Shown here one piece after another: positions 21,585 to 32,264 of a DNA stretch of 64,000 bases. The DNA is from Doryteuthis pealeii. Taxonomy: Eukaryota > Mollusca > Cephalopoda > Myopsida > Loliginidae. Where the stretch lies: the NCBI GenBank assembly GCA_023376005.1, contig CM042157.1, positions 20,766,258-20,830,257 of the forward strand, written 5' to 3'. The position numbers and the translations under genes are program-made. How positions within the stretch are numbered: the first letter of the stretch is position 1; every line of letters starts with the position of its first letter. The notes under the pieces were generated by a model. That model made no database searches and was not told where the DNA came from. It was given only the letters and a program-made list of their open reading frames with translations.

Positions 21585-21590
<6 letters not shown>
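21335..21590. mobile_element. Foldback element with about 108-bp arms
   Basis: The left arm (ATGAATAAGATATAATG ... CGGGGCCCAATTCTCGTGAC) and right arm are close inverted copies around a centre containing two copies of CCGAGTGTTGCTTTTTAAA. The arms carry CTGATGAGCC and GGGCCCCGAAACGG motifs, reminiscent of the two hammerhead core boxes but in separated order. Flanked by (TA)n(TG)n on both sides. Confidence 0.7.
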
Positions 21591-21638
<48 letters not shown>

Positions 21639-21683
21639 CGTGTGTGCGTGTGTGTGTGTGTGTGTGTGTATGTGTGTGTGTGT
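21591..21683. repeat. (TA)n(GT)n microsatellite
   Basis: TA then GT-rich repeats. The open frame across it is an artefact. Confidence 0.95.
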
Positions 21684-21847
21684 AATCCAGTCAGTGGTCA
21701 ACATTGTTTGGATTCCTGCCCAGTAAAGCAAAGTAAATGATAAAACTATGAACTATACAAATATTAACAAGAATAGGGTCTTTTTTCTTTGTAAGGCTTA
21801 GAATATTTTGAATATATACCAACCTCTCTGTGCGAATATAAATTTTT

Positions 21848-22058
21848 TTAAACAGAGTTTAACAGGTTGAATTCAGAGTTTAATTTCTCCTAGACTGGTT
21901 ACCTAGCCATGGTTAAACAGCCAAGACCCCGCTACTATTTACTCATAGCTGGAGAGAGAGTAGTTGGATTCATACCTTTCCCAAGAGTATTAACGCTATA
22001 GGAAATGCAAGCAGCTTCATCCAGGATTTAAACTGTAACCATTACACCACGCACCTCC

Positions 22059-22060
<2 letters not shown>
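21848..22060 (-). mobile_element. SINE-A copy
   Basis: The minus strand runs from the GGTGCGTGGTGTAATGGTTA head through GGGAAAGGTATGAATCC to the AACCTGTTAAACTCTG body. The 3' end is truncated. Confidence 0.85.

Positions 22061-22112
<52 letters not shown>
22061..22112. repeat. (TA)n microsatellite
   Basis: TA repeats between SINE-A and a LINE fragment. Confidence 0.95.
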
Positions 22113-22113
<1 letters not shown>

Positions 22114-22334
22114 TACCAAATGCAAAGCGTTCTATTGGACGTCCTCTCTTACGCTACAAAGACAAATTGAAGGACAATTTGAAACGCCTCGATATTGACC
22201 TGGGTGCTTGGGAAGATCTAGCATCGGATCGGAAAGAATGGTGTAAGACATGTTTCGCTAGACTAAAGAGCTTTGAAGAAAATAGACTGAAGCATAGAGA
22301 TCGGCTCCGCCTAACTTTAAAACAAAAACATTAA
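22113..22334 (+). pseudogene. LINE ORF C-terminal fragment (GRPLLRYKDKLK type)
   Basis: Open from (TA)n to a TAA: LPNAKRSIGRPLLRYKDKLK, then a WEDLASDRKEWC stretch, ending RLTLKQKH. The G-RP-x-x-RYKD-x-x-K ... W-x-x-LA-x-DR-x-x-W pattern is the extreme C-terminus of a widespread non-LTR retrotransposon family. It is only 73 codons long and 5'-truncated within the array. The same protein region lies on the minus strand at 23172-23616. Confidence 0.75.
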
Positions 22335-22496
22335 ACTCTTGCCTTGGAGCATTTCGTTTGTCAGTGGGGCTGGGCTGCTAACACACTCGAGGAAACACAA
22401 AATGTCTTCTTGACAGCATGCACAACATGGGAGGAAACAAATCACTGACTGCTGACCCTCATCTATCGTTCACGATAGGAGAGTCCATTATATATA

Positions 22497-23115
22497 CTAG
22501 GAAATATATGCACCCTCCGGGTGGAACTATTTAAGTTTTAATATAATAAAATATCATATTAAATTAGAAAGGCTAATGAAACTGAATAAAAATGCAGATA
22601 AAAAGATTTGGAACAGAGGGAGTATGATTGAAAAATAGAACAACTTTGAAACTAACTCTTCCATCATTTTCCATTACTCCCGTCTTTCATTGGTAAATTT
22701 TCCTAATTTAACTATTTAGTTAAATAGGAAGTAAAGAATATTATTACAGTTATTCTTCTTGTCAATGGATTTCTTTTAAGATTTATCCCGAGATTTTTGC
22801 TCAGTCCATTAAGATAAACCAAACAATTAGAAATCAATAATACTAAGCATATATTTATTAAAATCAAATTTTTAGGTCAATATGCAAATTAGCCTTCCCA
22901 TTCACACTGTAAACCGCTATTTTTGTTGTATATATAAATACAATTGCATGTTGTATGTAAGATACGGTCAACAGTCTTAATGATGTAAAACAATTTATTA
23001 ATAATTGAGGTTTAAATAAAAATAAATCATGGAGAATGTGATGTAAATAACAAAGGGAATTGTGACTTGAGTAATGATATAGTTTCGGTTACAGACAGAC
23101 AAACACACAATCTCC

Positions 23116-23123
<8 letters not shown>
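22497..23123 (-). mobile_element. Miniature Helitron-like element, family 1
   Basis: The minus strand ends in a hairpin and CTAG (22497-22500); the hairpin has one mutated arm. The 5' TC end is lost into (TA)n. Body as in the intact copies. Confidence 0.7.

Positions 23124-23170
<47 letters not shown>
23124..23170. repeat. (TA)n microsatellite
   Basis: About 45 bp of TA repeats. Confidence 0.95.
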
Positions 23171-23171
<1 letters not shown>

Positions 23172-23172
<1 letters not shown>

Positions 23173-23616
23173 TATGGACTCACCCGTCGATTTCAACGTA
23201 TGAGGTTCCGACAACCTCTTTCATTTAAACCTTGTGTGTTAATCGCAAGTGACATTTCAGCCCTGTGAATGATTTGCAAAGAAGTCCACAGATGGAACAA
23301 GAGTGTGGATTATTAGAATGTATTGCTGGAACACTAGCCAATGCTCTAGTCCTTTCTTTAGCTTGATGCAGCTTGGTGACCTCCGATGCTGCAAAATTCT
23401 TGATACCATTGTAACACAAAGTCCTCCACGTTTTACGATCGAGTGCTGTGCTCTCAAAAGTAGGGTGATCTATATTTACAGCTGAGAGGTTACTTTTCAA
23501 CTTGTCCTTAAACCTGGGCAATGGTTGACCCACGTTTCTCTGACAACTGTCAAGCTGACTGTACATGAGAATCTTTGGTATTCTGTCATCATGCGTTCGC
23601 AAAACATGACCAGCCC
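23172..23616 (-). pseudogene. LINE ORF C-terminus with terminal zinc finger, and 3' UTR
   Basis: The minus strand opens directly out of (TA)n with WAGHVLRTHDDRIPKILMYS, continues with PLPRFKDKLKSNLSAVNID and a W-R-x-LC stretch, and ends in a C2H2-like finger (CSICGLLCKSFTGLKCHLRL then TH). It then stops and has a short 3' UTR. Position and motif order match the C-terminus of the LINE at 22113, here with the finger intact. About 130 codons survive without a stop, so it is a rather young 5'-truncated insertion and not a host zinc-finger gene. Confidence 0.8.
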
Positions 23617-23647
<31 letters not shown>

Positions 23648-23654
23648 ATATATA

Positions 23655-24296
23655 CTAGCAAATATATGCACCCTCCGGGTGCAAGTATTTAAGTTTTAAT
23701 ATAATAAAATATCATGTTAAATTAGAAAGGCTAATGAAACTGAATAAGAATTCAGATAAAAATATTTGGAACAGAGGGGGTATGATTGAAAAATAGAACA
23801 ACTTTGAAACTAACTCTTCCATCATTTTCCATTACTCCCGTCTTTCATTGGTAAATTTTCTTAATTTAACTATTTAGTTAAAATAGGAAGTAAAGAATAA
23901 TATTATAGATATTTCTTCTTGTTAATGGATTTCTTTTAAGATTTATCCCCGAGATTTTTGCTCATATTCATTACTATAGAACCAAACAATTAGAAATCAA
24001 TAATACTAAGCATATATTTATTAAAATCAATTTTTTAAGATCAATATGCAAATTAGCCTTCCAATTCACACTGTAAACCGCTATTTTCTTTTATATATAA
24101 ATACAATTGCATGTTTTTGGTATGTAGATATAGTCAACAGTCTTAATGATGTAAAACAATTTTATTAATAATTGAGGTTTAAATAAAAAATAAAATCATG
24201 GAGAATGTGATGTAAATAACAAAGGGAACTGTGACTTGAATAGTAATATAATTTCGGTTACAGACATACAAACCCACAATCTCCATTATAATAAGA
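23655..24296 (-). mobile_element. Miniature Helitron-like element, family 1, intact ends
   Basis: The minus strand starts TCTTATTATAATGGAG and ends GCACCC-GGA-GGGTGC hairpin, nine bases, CTAG. Flanking bases are A and T, the Helitron insertion rule. 642 bp, no coding capacity. Confidence 0.8.
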
Positions 24297-24299
24297 TAT

Positions 24300-24722
24300 A
24301 TATATATAACTGGCTACCAATATTTCTATAGATTTTCATATAAATGTGGAAATTTCTTTGTACGATGAAACCAATAAAAAAGGCGTTAGCTTATCATAAT
24401 TTACGTGGAGCTTCTCTTTCTTTTAAGCTCTGTTATAAATTAATAAGTTGCTATATGCCTTTTTCTAATCGTATTTTTTTAGTCGATTCAAAACGTTCCA
24501 GAAACAGAAATAAAACAATGGGAAATATTTTTGACTGTTTGAACCATCGGTAATCATTTCAGAAAGAAACCCTAGAGAATGACAGATCGCACTTAATATT
24601 GCTTAAATATCTAAGAGAAATTCGAAAATAGATTTTCTTTTTCCATCTCGCAGTATGTGATAAAAAGCACGCTTCAAATGCAATGCCCCTCTATCTACAT
24701 CCAAAGAAACTAGAATAGATAC
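24300..24722. other. Intron; no gene recognised
   Basis: A 69-codon open frame at 24344-24553 has no recognisable domain and A/T-rich codons; I do not call it a gene. Confidence 0.4.
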
Positions 24723-24847
<125 letters not shown>

Positions 24848-24879
24848 AGACAGATCTCCTGTTTAACAATTTTATTTTT

Positions 24880-25008
24880 TATCTTTTCGAGTTTTCTGGC
24901 CAACTTTTAAATATTTGGGTGGAATTCGTGGATAAGTCCACCAAAGTTCAGGTCCCGAGTACTTTCGGTACTTCGAAGTACCATCATCAGGGGTGATGTG
25001 TTCGAGTT
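24880..25008 (-). mobile_element. Repeat with hammerhead-like terminus (family 3)
   Basis: The minus strand has CTGATGA, one extra T, a perfect GGTACTTCGAAGTACC hairpin, GAAA, then AGTACTCGGGACCTGAACTT and GGTGGACTTATCCACGAATT. The layout resembles a hammerhead but stem I pairs poorly. A related copy lies at 61430-61540. Confidence 0.45.
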
Positions 25009-25080
25009 TTTTTGGTTTTTTTAAACAGATGTGTCTTTTGTTTCATTCTACATATATAAATGAAAGAATGCTGCCCAAAT

Positions 25081-25081
25081 G

Positions 25082-25117
<36 letters not shown>

Positions 25118-25178
25118 CATACCGTATACATATATATATGTGTGTGTGTGTGTGTGTGTTGTGTGTTTTTACACTACG

Positions 25179-25231
<53 letters not shown>
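25081..25231. repeat. (CA)n/(TA)n/(GT)n compound microsatellite
   Basis: CA, TA, GT and TA arrays in sequence, with TTTTTACACTACGTAA between two of them. Confidence 0.95.
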
Positions 25232-25234
<3 letters not shown>

Positions 25235-25335
25235 CACGTAGTGTAATGTTTAGCAAGCTAGATGTGCACATCATTGATAGGGAGTTCGAATCTCACTGGG
25301 TGCCCTATGCTCCTGGCCTTGTGCTAATCTAAGCT
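25232..25335 (+). mobile_element. SINE-C (tRNA-headed) fragment
   Basis: GTGTAATGTTTAGCAAGCTAG (A-box side) and GGGAGTTCGAATCTCACTGG (B-box side), then GTGCCCTATGCTCCTGGCCT. Family also at 54090 on the minus strand. Confidence 0.6.
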
Positions 25336-25463
25336 TACTAAATAACTATAAGTATATATACATATATACATATAAATAAAATATTTTTATATAATTTTCT
25401 AATTTTATTATATATAAAAATTAATAATTTAAATAATAAAATGAATAATTCATTAAAAAATTT

Positions 25464-25464
<1 letters not shown>

Positions 25465-25529
<65 letters not shown>

Positions 25530-25546
25530 GAGAGAGAGAGAGAGAG
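25465..25546. repeat. (CA)n(TA)n(GA)n microsatellite
   Basis: Three dinucleotide arrays in series. Confidence 0.95.
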
Positions 25547-25782
25547 GTTCTTCACGGAACAAATGGACATGCTACTACTAACACACTCTTCTACCCGGAT
25601 TTTAATAGCATGTCAAACCCTCAATAACACTTCTATTTTTATAGTTCTTCTATAATGCTCCCTTTCAAAAAATCTATAAACAATTCCTTCAAATAAGAAA
25701 TTTTCTCCTGACAATAAGTCGAAACTAGTTGAGAATAACAACATACAAGAAATATTCCTGATTGTCTTATTACTTTTTGTCA

Positions 25783-25785
<3 letters not shown>

Positions 25786-25829
<44 letters not shown>
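25786..25829. repeat. (TA)n microsatellite
   Basis: About 44 bp of TA repeats. Confidence 0.95.
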
Positions 25830-25833
<4 letters not shown>

Positions 25834-26189
25834 CTTACGGTGTGGGAAAAAACATAATTCAATGTATCAATTAAGAAATGTACAAACATTTATCTTAGAT
25901 AATAAATGGGAAGAAGAAAAGTTCAACACATTTATACGGTCCGAAAATAATCATCTGTATCGTAATGTAGTGGCCAAAAGAACAGAAAAACACAGAAGGG
26001 TGTTCTAAGTTATATATATATAAAATGCTCAATGCGCTAAGTAGAGCAAAATTATAAGGGCGTAATTGAAATAGACACTATCTACCTAGGATTCACCTGA
26101 GCAGTTCACCAGGATAATTCTGACTGAAGTAGGTTGGTTAAAAGTTCTTTATTCTTTATTTCATGTGATAAAATAAAATAAAACTAAGG

Positions 26190-26570
26190 CCTACATTGAG
26201 ACTTTAACGAAGCCCAGAGCAAGAATACGACAAGTAAGACCCATTTTGCCAATCGACTATGCCCTTTTCTGCCTGACAATCCTAGACAACACATAAGCAC
26301 CAGGACAAAGACGAAAATCGCCTCATCCGAGTGGACAACTTTACCGTATCCTCCATACTCACGGATTTTATCACCATCATTTCTTCTGCCTCATGAAAGA
26401 GGGTTTGAGAGGCAAACATTATTCCAGTGACGAGGAAGTGAAATCTTCAAACCACAATCAACAGAATTTTACGGGACAGGGATACATGCTCTCATTCGAA
26501 GGTGGAACATTGCTATTGAGATATAACAGTAACTGTGGAGGAGTAGTGATGTGATCCACAGAGGACCAGC
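26190..26570 (+). pseudogene. Mariner-like transposase relic
   Basis: Across frameshifts one can read WTTLPYPPYS (the PPYSPDL catalytic region, with the aspartate lost), then LMKEGLRGKHYSSDEEVK, the segment that follows it in mariner transposases. Several stops. An old copy; related scraps at 5165 and 13325 carry the motif in better shape. Confidence 0.65.
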
Positions 26571-26799
26571 TTCATTTTGATGTATGATACATGTTACTGT
26601 GTTGGTAATTATACATGTTCTAAACAAAATTGCATTACTTTTTTACTAAACCTCGTATAACAAGGATGGCTTTGGCATTAGATAACCAACGGTGTTTGAT
26701 GTGTCATCAAACAAATAAACCAACCCTATTATTTATTTCATACTGTTCCCATTCGGAAGACTACCCTAACACGGAATTGCCGACTACCTTTTATCTCTC

Positions 26800-27420
26800 A
26801 CCCCTTCTCCCGCCCTGTCGGCTGGGGCGTAAAAATACAATGACTGCACCTCTGCAGGGGGGTAAAACTCCCCCAAATGGGGCAACCTGTTTGCCGTGGG
26901 TGGCGACCCGTGATGCTTAAGAATGGAATCCTGGAGGATGAACAGTCCATGACATGCAACACTCCACTTAGACACTTACTTAGGCTAGACGGGCGGTCGG
27001 AGAGACCCACTCTGATCAATTAGCTAGTCATACCAAACCCTAGAACCTAAATGATTGCCCAAACTCTATTGCCCTTATGGCAACTCCAAGCCCTTTCTAT
27101 CATATGGGTGCCAGAAAGCGGTGACTGAGGGTCCTCATGTCCTGGGTATGACGTTAAACTCTATTTGATGGTGAAGTTCCAGTTCTGAAGGTCTGGGGAA
27201 TGAAGAGCACCCCTTCATCACCATTGCTCGCTGGTCAACTCTAACCCTGAGTGGTAGTACCTGTTAGTGTCCCATCTATGGGTTATATAGAAAAACAGGA
27301 GTTTATTTTTTTTTAATTGAGTATCCATTAAGACTGATTTTTATTTCAAAATTTTGTCAGCATTAAATGGCCCACAGAGGTTGATGTGCCGTAAAACAAA
27401 ACAAAAAAAACACCCTTTCC
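26800..27420 (+). mobile_element. I-like LINE 3'-UTR, longest copy
   Basis: Starts near CCCTGTCGGCTGGGGCGTAA. It passes the diagnostic blocks TATGACGTTAAACTCTATTT, GGTGAAGTTCCAGTTCTGAA, CCATTGCTCGCTGG and GTCCCATCTATGGGTTA, and ends GATGTGCCGTAAAACAAAAC in an A/C-rich tail. The ending is shared with the LINE ORF at 1242-1810. Confidence 0.7.
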
Positions 27421-27865
27421 CTTCCTTTTTTATTCCCATATTATTTTCTTCTTTTTGTTTCTTTCTTTTTTGTTTTTTTTTTTTTTTGTTATTTTACGTC
27501 TCAGCTTTTTAGTTGTCTCTCTGCGGCATCCTCTCTATCTTGTACTTTTATTTTCTGATCTTTTATTTTTCTGCCAACCCTTTCCGAACACTCGAAATTT
27601 CCGAAATTCGGATATCCTTTTTTTCATGGAACAATAATTATTTTGGACATGTTGTTTGTATCCTGTCAATGTGACATCTTTTCTTCCGGTTTGTAAAGAC
27701 AAACAAACAAACGTTCCTCACATACAAATAAAATCCTCATTTTAAAAAGCTGAACATTTTCTGTTCAGTTTTTGATTGGCGCTGTGAAATAAATATTTTC
27801 AGAGAAGCATTAAAAAGATTGCATCTAATTTGGATTTCTAATTTCCTGTTATCCTTCGAAGGAAG
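27421..27865. other. T-rich intron; no gene seen
   Basis: Poly-T near 27470-27487; otherwise unassigned. Confidence 0.45.
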
Positions 27866-27899
27866 CGATGGAAAATAGTATAAAGTTATTCCCTTTAAA

Positions 27900-28172
27900 T
27901 GAAAAAAGAAGAAGGAGAAGGGTAAAAGGGGGAGGAGGAGAAAATTGGAGGGAACACCACCACCGCCAACAACAACAAATTAGGAGAGATGTAGAAGAAA
28001 TTCTTGGGAAGAAGAAGAAGAAGAAGAAGAAGGGGAAATGGGAGGGGAGGCCGACAACAACAACAAACTAGGGGAGAAAAATCTTGAAGAAGAAGAGGAG
28101 GAGCAGGAGGAGGAGGAGAAGGAGGGCTGAAGGAGAAAGAAAGGGAGAATAAGTACAATGACAACAACAAAA

Positions 28173-28251
<79 letters not shown>

Positions 28252-28300
28252 AAGAAGAATAGCAACAACAACAACAACAGACAAAATGAAAAATTGAGGA
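27900..28300. repeat. Purine-rich triplet domain (GAA, AAC, AAT)
   Basis: Degenerate GAA/GGA repeats, AAC repeats, a clean (AAT)n at 28171-28221 and a clean (AAG)n at 28222-28258. The long open frames on both strands are low-complexity artefacts. Confidence 0.93.
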
Positions 28301-28380
28301 AAAGAAAAAAAATGTTGAAAACCGCCAAATATTTGTCTTCGTTACATTTCTTTGCTATAACTAATTACATATATCATATG

Positions 28381-28627
28381 CTTCTCTCTCTCTCTCTCTC
28401 TCGTGCGCTCTCTCTCCCTCTCTCTCTGTCCCACTCTCTCTTTCTCTCAACCCCCCCTCTCTCTGCATCTGTCTCTGTCTGTCTGTCTGTCTCTCTCTCG
28501 CTTTAACTCTTCTTGTGTCACCGTCTCTCTCTTTCTGTCTTCGTCTCTCACTCAGTCTCTCTGTCTGTCAGTCTATCTGTCTGTCTCACACACACACAGA
28601 CACACACACAGTCCGTCTGTCTGCCTG

Positions 28628-28668
<41 letters not shown>

Positions 28669-28700
28669 GTCTGTCTGTCTCTCTGTCTGTCTCTCTCCAT
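28381..28700. repeat. (CT)n/(GTCT)n/(CA)n domain
   Basis: Strongly pyrimidine-rich on the plus strand: CT arrays, GTCTGTCT blocks and a CA array. The overlapping open frames are artefacts. Confidence 0.95.
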
Positions 28701-29944
28701 CGTGTCATTACCAACATTATCAATCCTTCTCTTTCTCCTGAAATTTTCAACGCGTCATTTTCATCAGCATTGTTGATCACATTTCTTGTTAGTGCCACAA
28801 GCACGTAAACCAGGGGTTCACTTGCCTCACTAAATGACCACTAACCAGCTGACCACTTACAGAAAATACATTTAATCAGAATGGATTACCGCAGAGGCGG
28901 GCCAATGTAAACATGGCGGATGTAAACGGAAAGCAAAATACGTCAAGTGTCCATTATTCATTTTAGAGTCGACGCACGTCCGACACCAGGCACACACCTC
29001 ATCCAATAAGCACAAATCACGCAAAAGTGTGCCAGATTTACTTGTTTGCTTGTCTAGATGTGGCCAGTACAGAAATAAGGTCTTGAAGTTAATTAGACCG
29101 CGTAAATGATTCACTAATACGACTGCATTCTGTCTAAATCAGTCAGTTCATGATTTAATTGTAGATTTAGATAAATACCTTAGCTTCACAGTGATTTGGT
29201 TCAGGATTTTATTTGATACTCTATCACTCAGAGTTAAAATCTGTCATTTCTTCTCTTTAGGCAAGACATGGTACCAATGAAAAAGTTTGATTTCTGGATA
29301 ACTATCTCTTTATCGCAATAAAAACGGTAGATCCAATGCGTAAACCCTTTCATTCCTGATTCTGTTGCTACAGTTACCGTATGACAATTCCCATCTATCT
29401 ATGTCTTGCACCTATATGACTGTCCCAATGTTACGTAGCAGCCTTCTTCGCTACTCTAAATCGTGTAAGTCAGTAGTCGTTGCGAGTATGTAGTAGTCAG
29501 CTCCTTTCGACTACTGGACTTCAATAAACAACAGATACGTATATACAGAGATAGGACCCTTCTTTATTTTCTTCGGTGTGTGGGTGGTAAAGGCGCAGAG
29601 CTTCACAATTAAAATGCCGGTGGCTGGCTAGAGTGCAATGTTCACAATGAGTGCCCGAGGGGTGTTTGCTGACGGGAGACGTGAAGTGTCCTTTTTGGCT
29701 GCTGGCTGGCGTCTCTGTGTGTCGGCTCGAATCTGCTCGCCTTTATATTGATAGATACGCCTCCACATCTTTATCTTTTAATCTGATAACGGACATTTGT
29801 TATATATTTCTTTATCTTCTCCCTGCTTCCTTGACCGGAAACCCTCTCTTCCGTTTTTTTAACTTCTTTGTTTGCTTTTACCGGAAAAAAGTCCTTTCGT
29901 CTTTTCTTTGTTTAATTTAACTGGAAATTCCTATTTCCGTTTGT
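28701..29944. other. Low-repeat segment; no gene recognised
   Basis: The least repetitive stretch of the window. It holds AATAAA at 29523, followed by a G/T-rich segment, which could be the R/U5 part of an LTR or chance. Open frames at 28872-29114 (minus) and 29651-29920 (plus) have no recognisable domain. Confidence 0.4.
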
Positions 29945-30325
29945 ACAATATACAACACCAACCCCTTTGCCATTATGGCAAACCCCAGCCCTTTTTATCA
30001 TATATGTGCTAGAAGTTGGTGACTTGAGGTTTTAGCGTCCTTGGTCTAATGTTAAATTGCATCTAATGTTGAAGTTTTGGAGCTCTGGGGAATGTGGAGT
30101 ACCTTTTTCATTTCCATTACTCCCAGTTCCACTGTCATAGAGTCGAAGTACCTGGTAGGGTCCCATCTACGGGTTAAACATAAAAAGATAAATTTGAAAA
30201 TGTCTTTAAAAATTGATTTTTAGAAAAAAAATTGAATATCCATCAAGAATAAGTAAAAAAATAAAACGTCTTCGGGATAAAATAACTCAACAACGGTTGA
30301 CATGCCATAAAATCCGACCAACAGA
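29945..30325 (+). mobile_element. I-like LINE 3'-UTR, diverged copy
   Basis: Keeps CCCTTTTTATCATATATGTG, TAATGTTGAAGTTTTGGAGC, GGGTCCCATCTACGGGTTAA and ends TTGACATGCCATAAAATCCG. Confidence 0.65.
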
Positions 30326-30875
30326 CTAGTAAATCAGACACAGAAAAAAAAGGACAGCTTTTTTTGCAACCATTCGAGACAACTATAACATAAATTTGAG
30401 AATAATCACCAAGTTAAAAAGCTTTAACTTTAATCCATATAAAAATTTTTTTTAAATAATGTAGAAAAAGAAAATAGAATAATTTTATATATTCAGAACT
30501 TAAATGAATCATATCATGATTTGATCAGCATTATTTCAAGGAATTCAATGATAATATATAATTATGTATTCACTATCTACAGCAATATAACTTTTTTTAC
30601 TAGTAATCTTATATTTTGTGAATGATAATTTCAATATTTTTAGTTAATGAAATTATTTTTTATCAAAAAGAAAACATTAAAATGGTGTACTAATTAAATA
30701 TGTACACACAAGATAATTTTGCTCAATTATTTTGAATATGAACATTTTTTAAGTTTTCTAAATAAAAATATTGAAGATTTTATTCTTCTTTAGATATTTA
30801 ATAAAGAAAAAATACTAAAATCCTAACTAAGAAACAAGTTATAGCCAGACGTGATTTGTATAGAAGTACTAGTGC
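30326..30875. other. AT-rich intron; no gene seen
   Basis: Very A/T-rich, no family recognised. Confidence 0.5.
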
Positions 30876-31050
30876 AAGCGCATGAGTAGCACAGGGATAT
30901 GTGCGGTAAAGTAAGGAGCTGGTGGTAGGTTTGGCACTCCACCTCAGACGCAAAGACAATCTCCTTGGTCTAGCGCTAGTAAAAAGGGGACAGACTCCAT
31001 CACTGATTGGCTGATACTGACTTTAGGCCACCCCGACGACTTTATTTACT
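30876..31050 (+). mobile_element. SINE-B copy, 5'-truncated
   Basis: From GCGCATGAGTAGCACAGGG through the core to CCACCCCGACGACTTTATTT. Confidence 0.8.
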
Positions 31051-31740
31051 ACTGCAAGACGGCAACAAGAAGTGTAAGAAGGGACTACAGCAACGATGAC
31101 AACAAAGGGGTTGAGAATTATTCAAAATATGACAGACCGAATCACAAGAAGAAAATGGCGTTAGGCTACTGGGAAGAGATGCGTTGTTATAATGTTGTGT
31201 ATAACAAAGACGCTATTATATAAACATATGATTTTATTTATTTTACATGGGAATACAGAGAGATGTATTAATCCGTGCGTCTAGGCCCGGTGTAGTGTGC
31301 GAAGTAGTTCCATCAATAAGTGTCTGTGACAGTCCCTAATCTTCCTACGCTGCCGGGTTGTGCTGTGACATGTGAGGAAGTAGTTCTACAATATTGTTAC
31401 AGCTACAAGTTTAGAAGAAGCAGATCATCCCAAAGAATTCAAAATGAAAGTGTAACCAGCATGAAGAGTTTTACTGCAAAAAAATGAATAATTATTTGGT
31501 GTTATTGATCTAAACCTCAAGGTTCCTAGTTCAATACCGGTCCTTAAATAAAATTTAAATACTTATGCCCAGAGGGCTCATATTCTTGCTAGTACAAATA
31601 ACTAAATATCAGAGTTTGTATTATGTGCCAAGTATAGAATATACAAATATTGGGTACTACATTGCAAATTGCCGAACTTTTATTGATTCAGAATGAGAGA
31701 GGGAATTGCATTAAGAGAAGACAAATAAATGAAAATATCA
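31051..31740. other. Intron; no gene seen
   Basis: Contains only a 24-bp SINE-B head scrap (AGGTTCCTAGTTCAATACCG near 31519) and, at 31557-31590, AATACTTATGCCCAGAGGGC ... TTGCTAGT, a scrap of a Helitron-like 3' end. Confidence 0.5.
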
Positions 31741-31754
31741 TTTATAATTTTTTT

Positions 31755-32001
31755 TAAATGGAGAGGAAGAAGAAGAAGAAGAAGAAGAATTGAAGAAGAA
31801 GAAGAATGGAAGGGAGAAGAAGAAGAAGAAGAAGAAGAAGAAGAAGAAGAAGAAGAAGAAGAAGAATTGAAGAAGAAGAAGAAGGAAGGAGAGAAGAAGA
31901 AGAAGAAGGAAGGGAGGAGAAGAAGAGAAGAATGGAAGGAGGAGAAGAAGAAGAAGAAGAAGGAAGGGAAGAAGAAGAAGAAGAAGAAGAAGAAGAAGAA
32001 G

Positions 32002-32032
<31 letters not shown>

Positions 32033-32085
32033 GCAGCAGCAGCAAGAAAAAGAACAAGAACAAGAATAAGAATAAGAAGAAACCG
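31755..32085. repeat. (GAA)n(AAC)n(AGC)n triplet array
   Basis: About 330 bp of GAA/GGA repeats passing into AAC, AGC and AAG repeats. Open frames on both strands (poly-Glu, poly-Gln, poly-Ser, poly-Leu) are artefacts. Long GAA tracts can form triplex DNA. Confidence 0.96.
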
Positions 32086-32215
32086 TCATCTCGTTACATT
32101 TTTTTATTTCATCTAGAAACTCAGGAAATAAGTTCTAGTCTCATCCGATGAGTATTACAAAACACACCAGTATAAAATAAATAATTGGCAGCAAGTGAAT
32201 ACAGGAAGAAAACAG

Positions 32216-32264
<49 letters not shown>

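Noticed and set aside
24344..24553. 69-codon plus-strand frame
   Set aside because: No recognisable domain, A/T-rich composition like the surrounding intron, no splice-site support.
28403..28808. Overlapping Ser/Leu-rich frames in the CT region
   Set aside because: Pure consequence of CT and GTCT repeats; no splice or start context.
29651..29920. 89-codon plus-strand frame in the low-repeat segment
   Set aside because: No recognisable domain; could be part of an LTR-like sequence but not supportable as a gene.
31729..32151. Long open frames of Glu/Lys/Arg or Ser/Leu as disordered proteins
   Set aside because: They are translations of (GAA)n and relatives in every frame on both strands.
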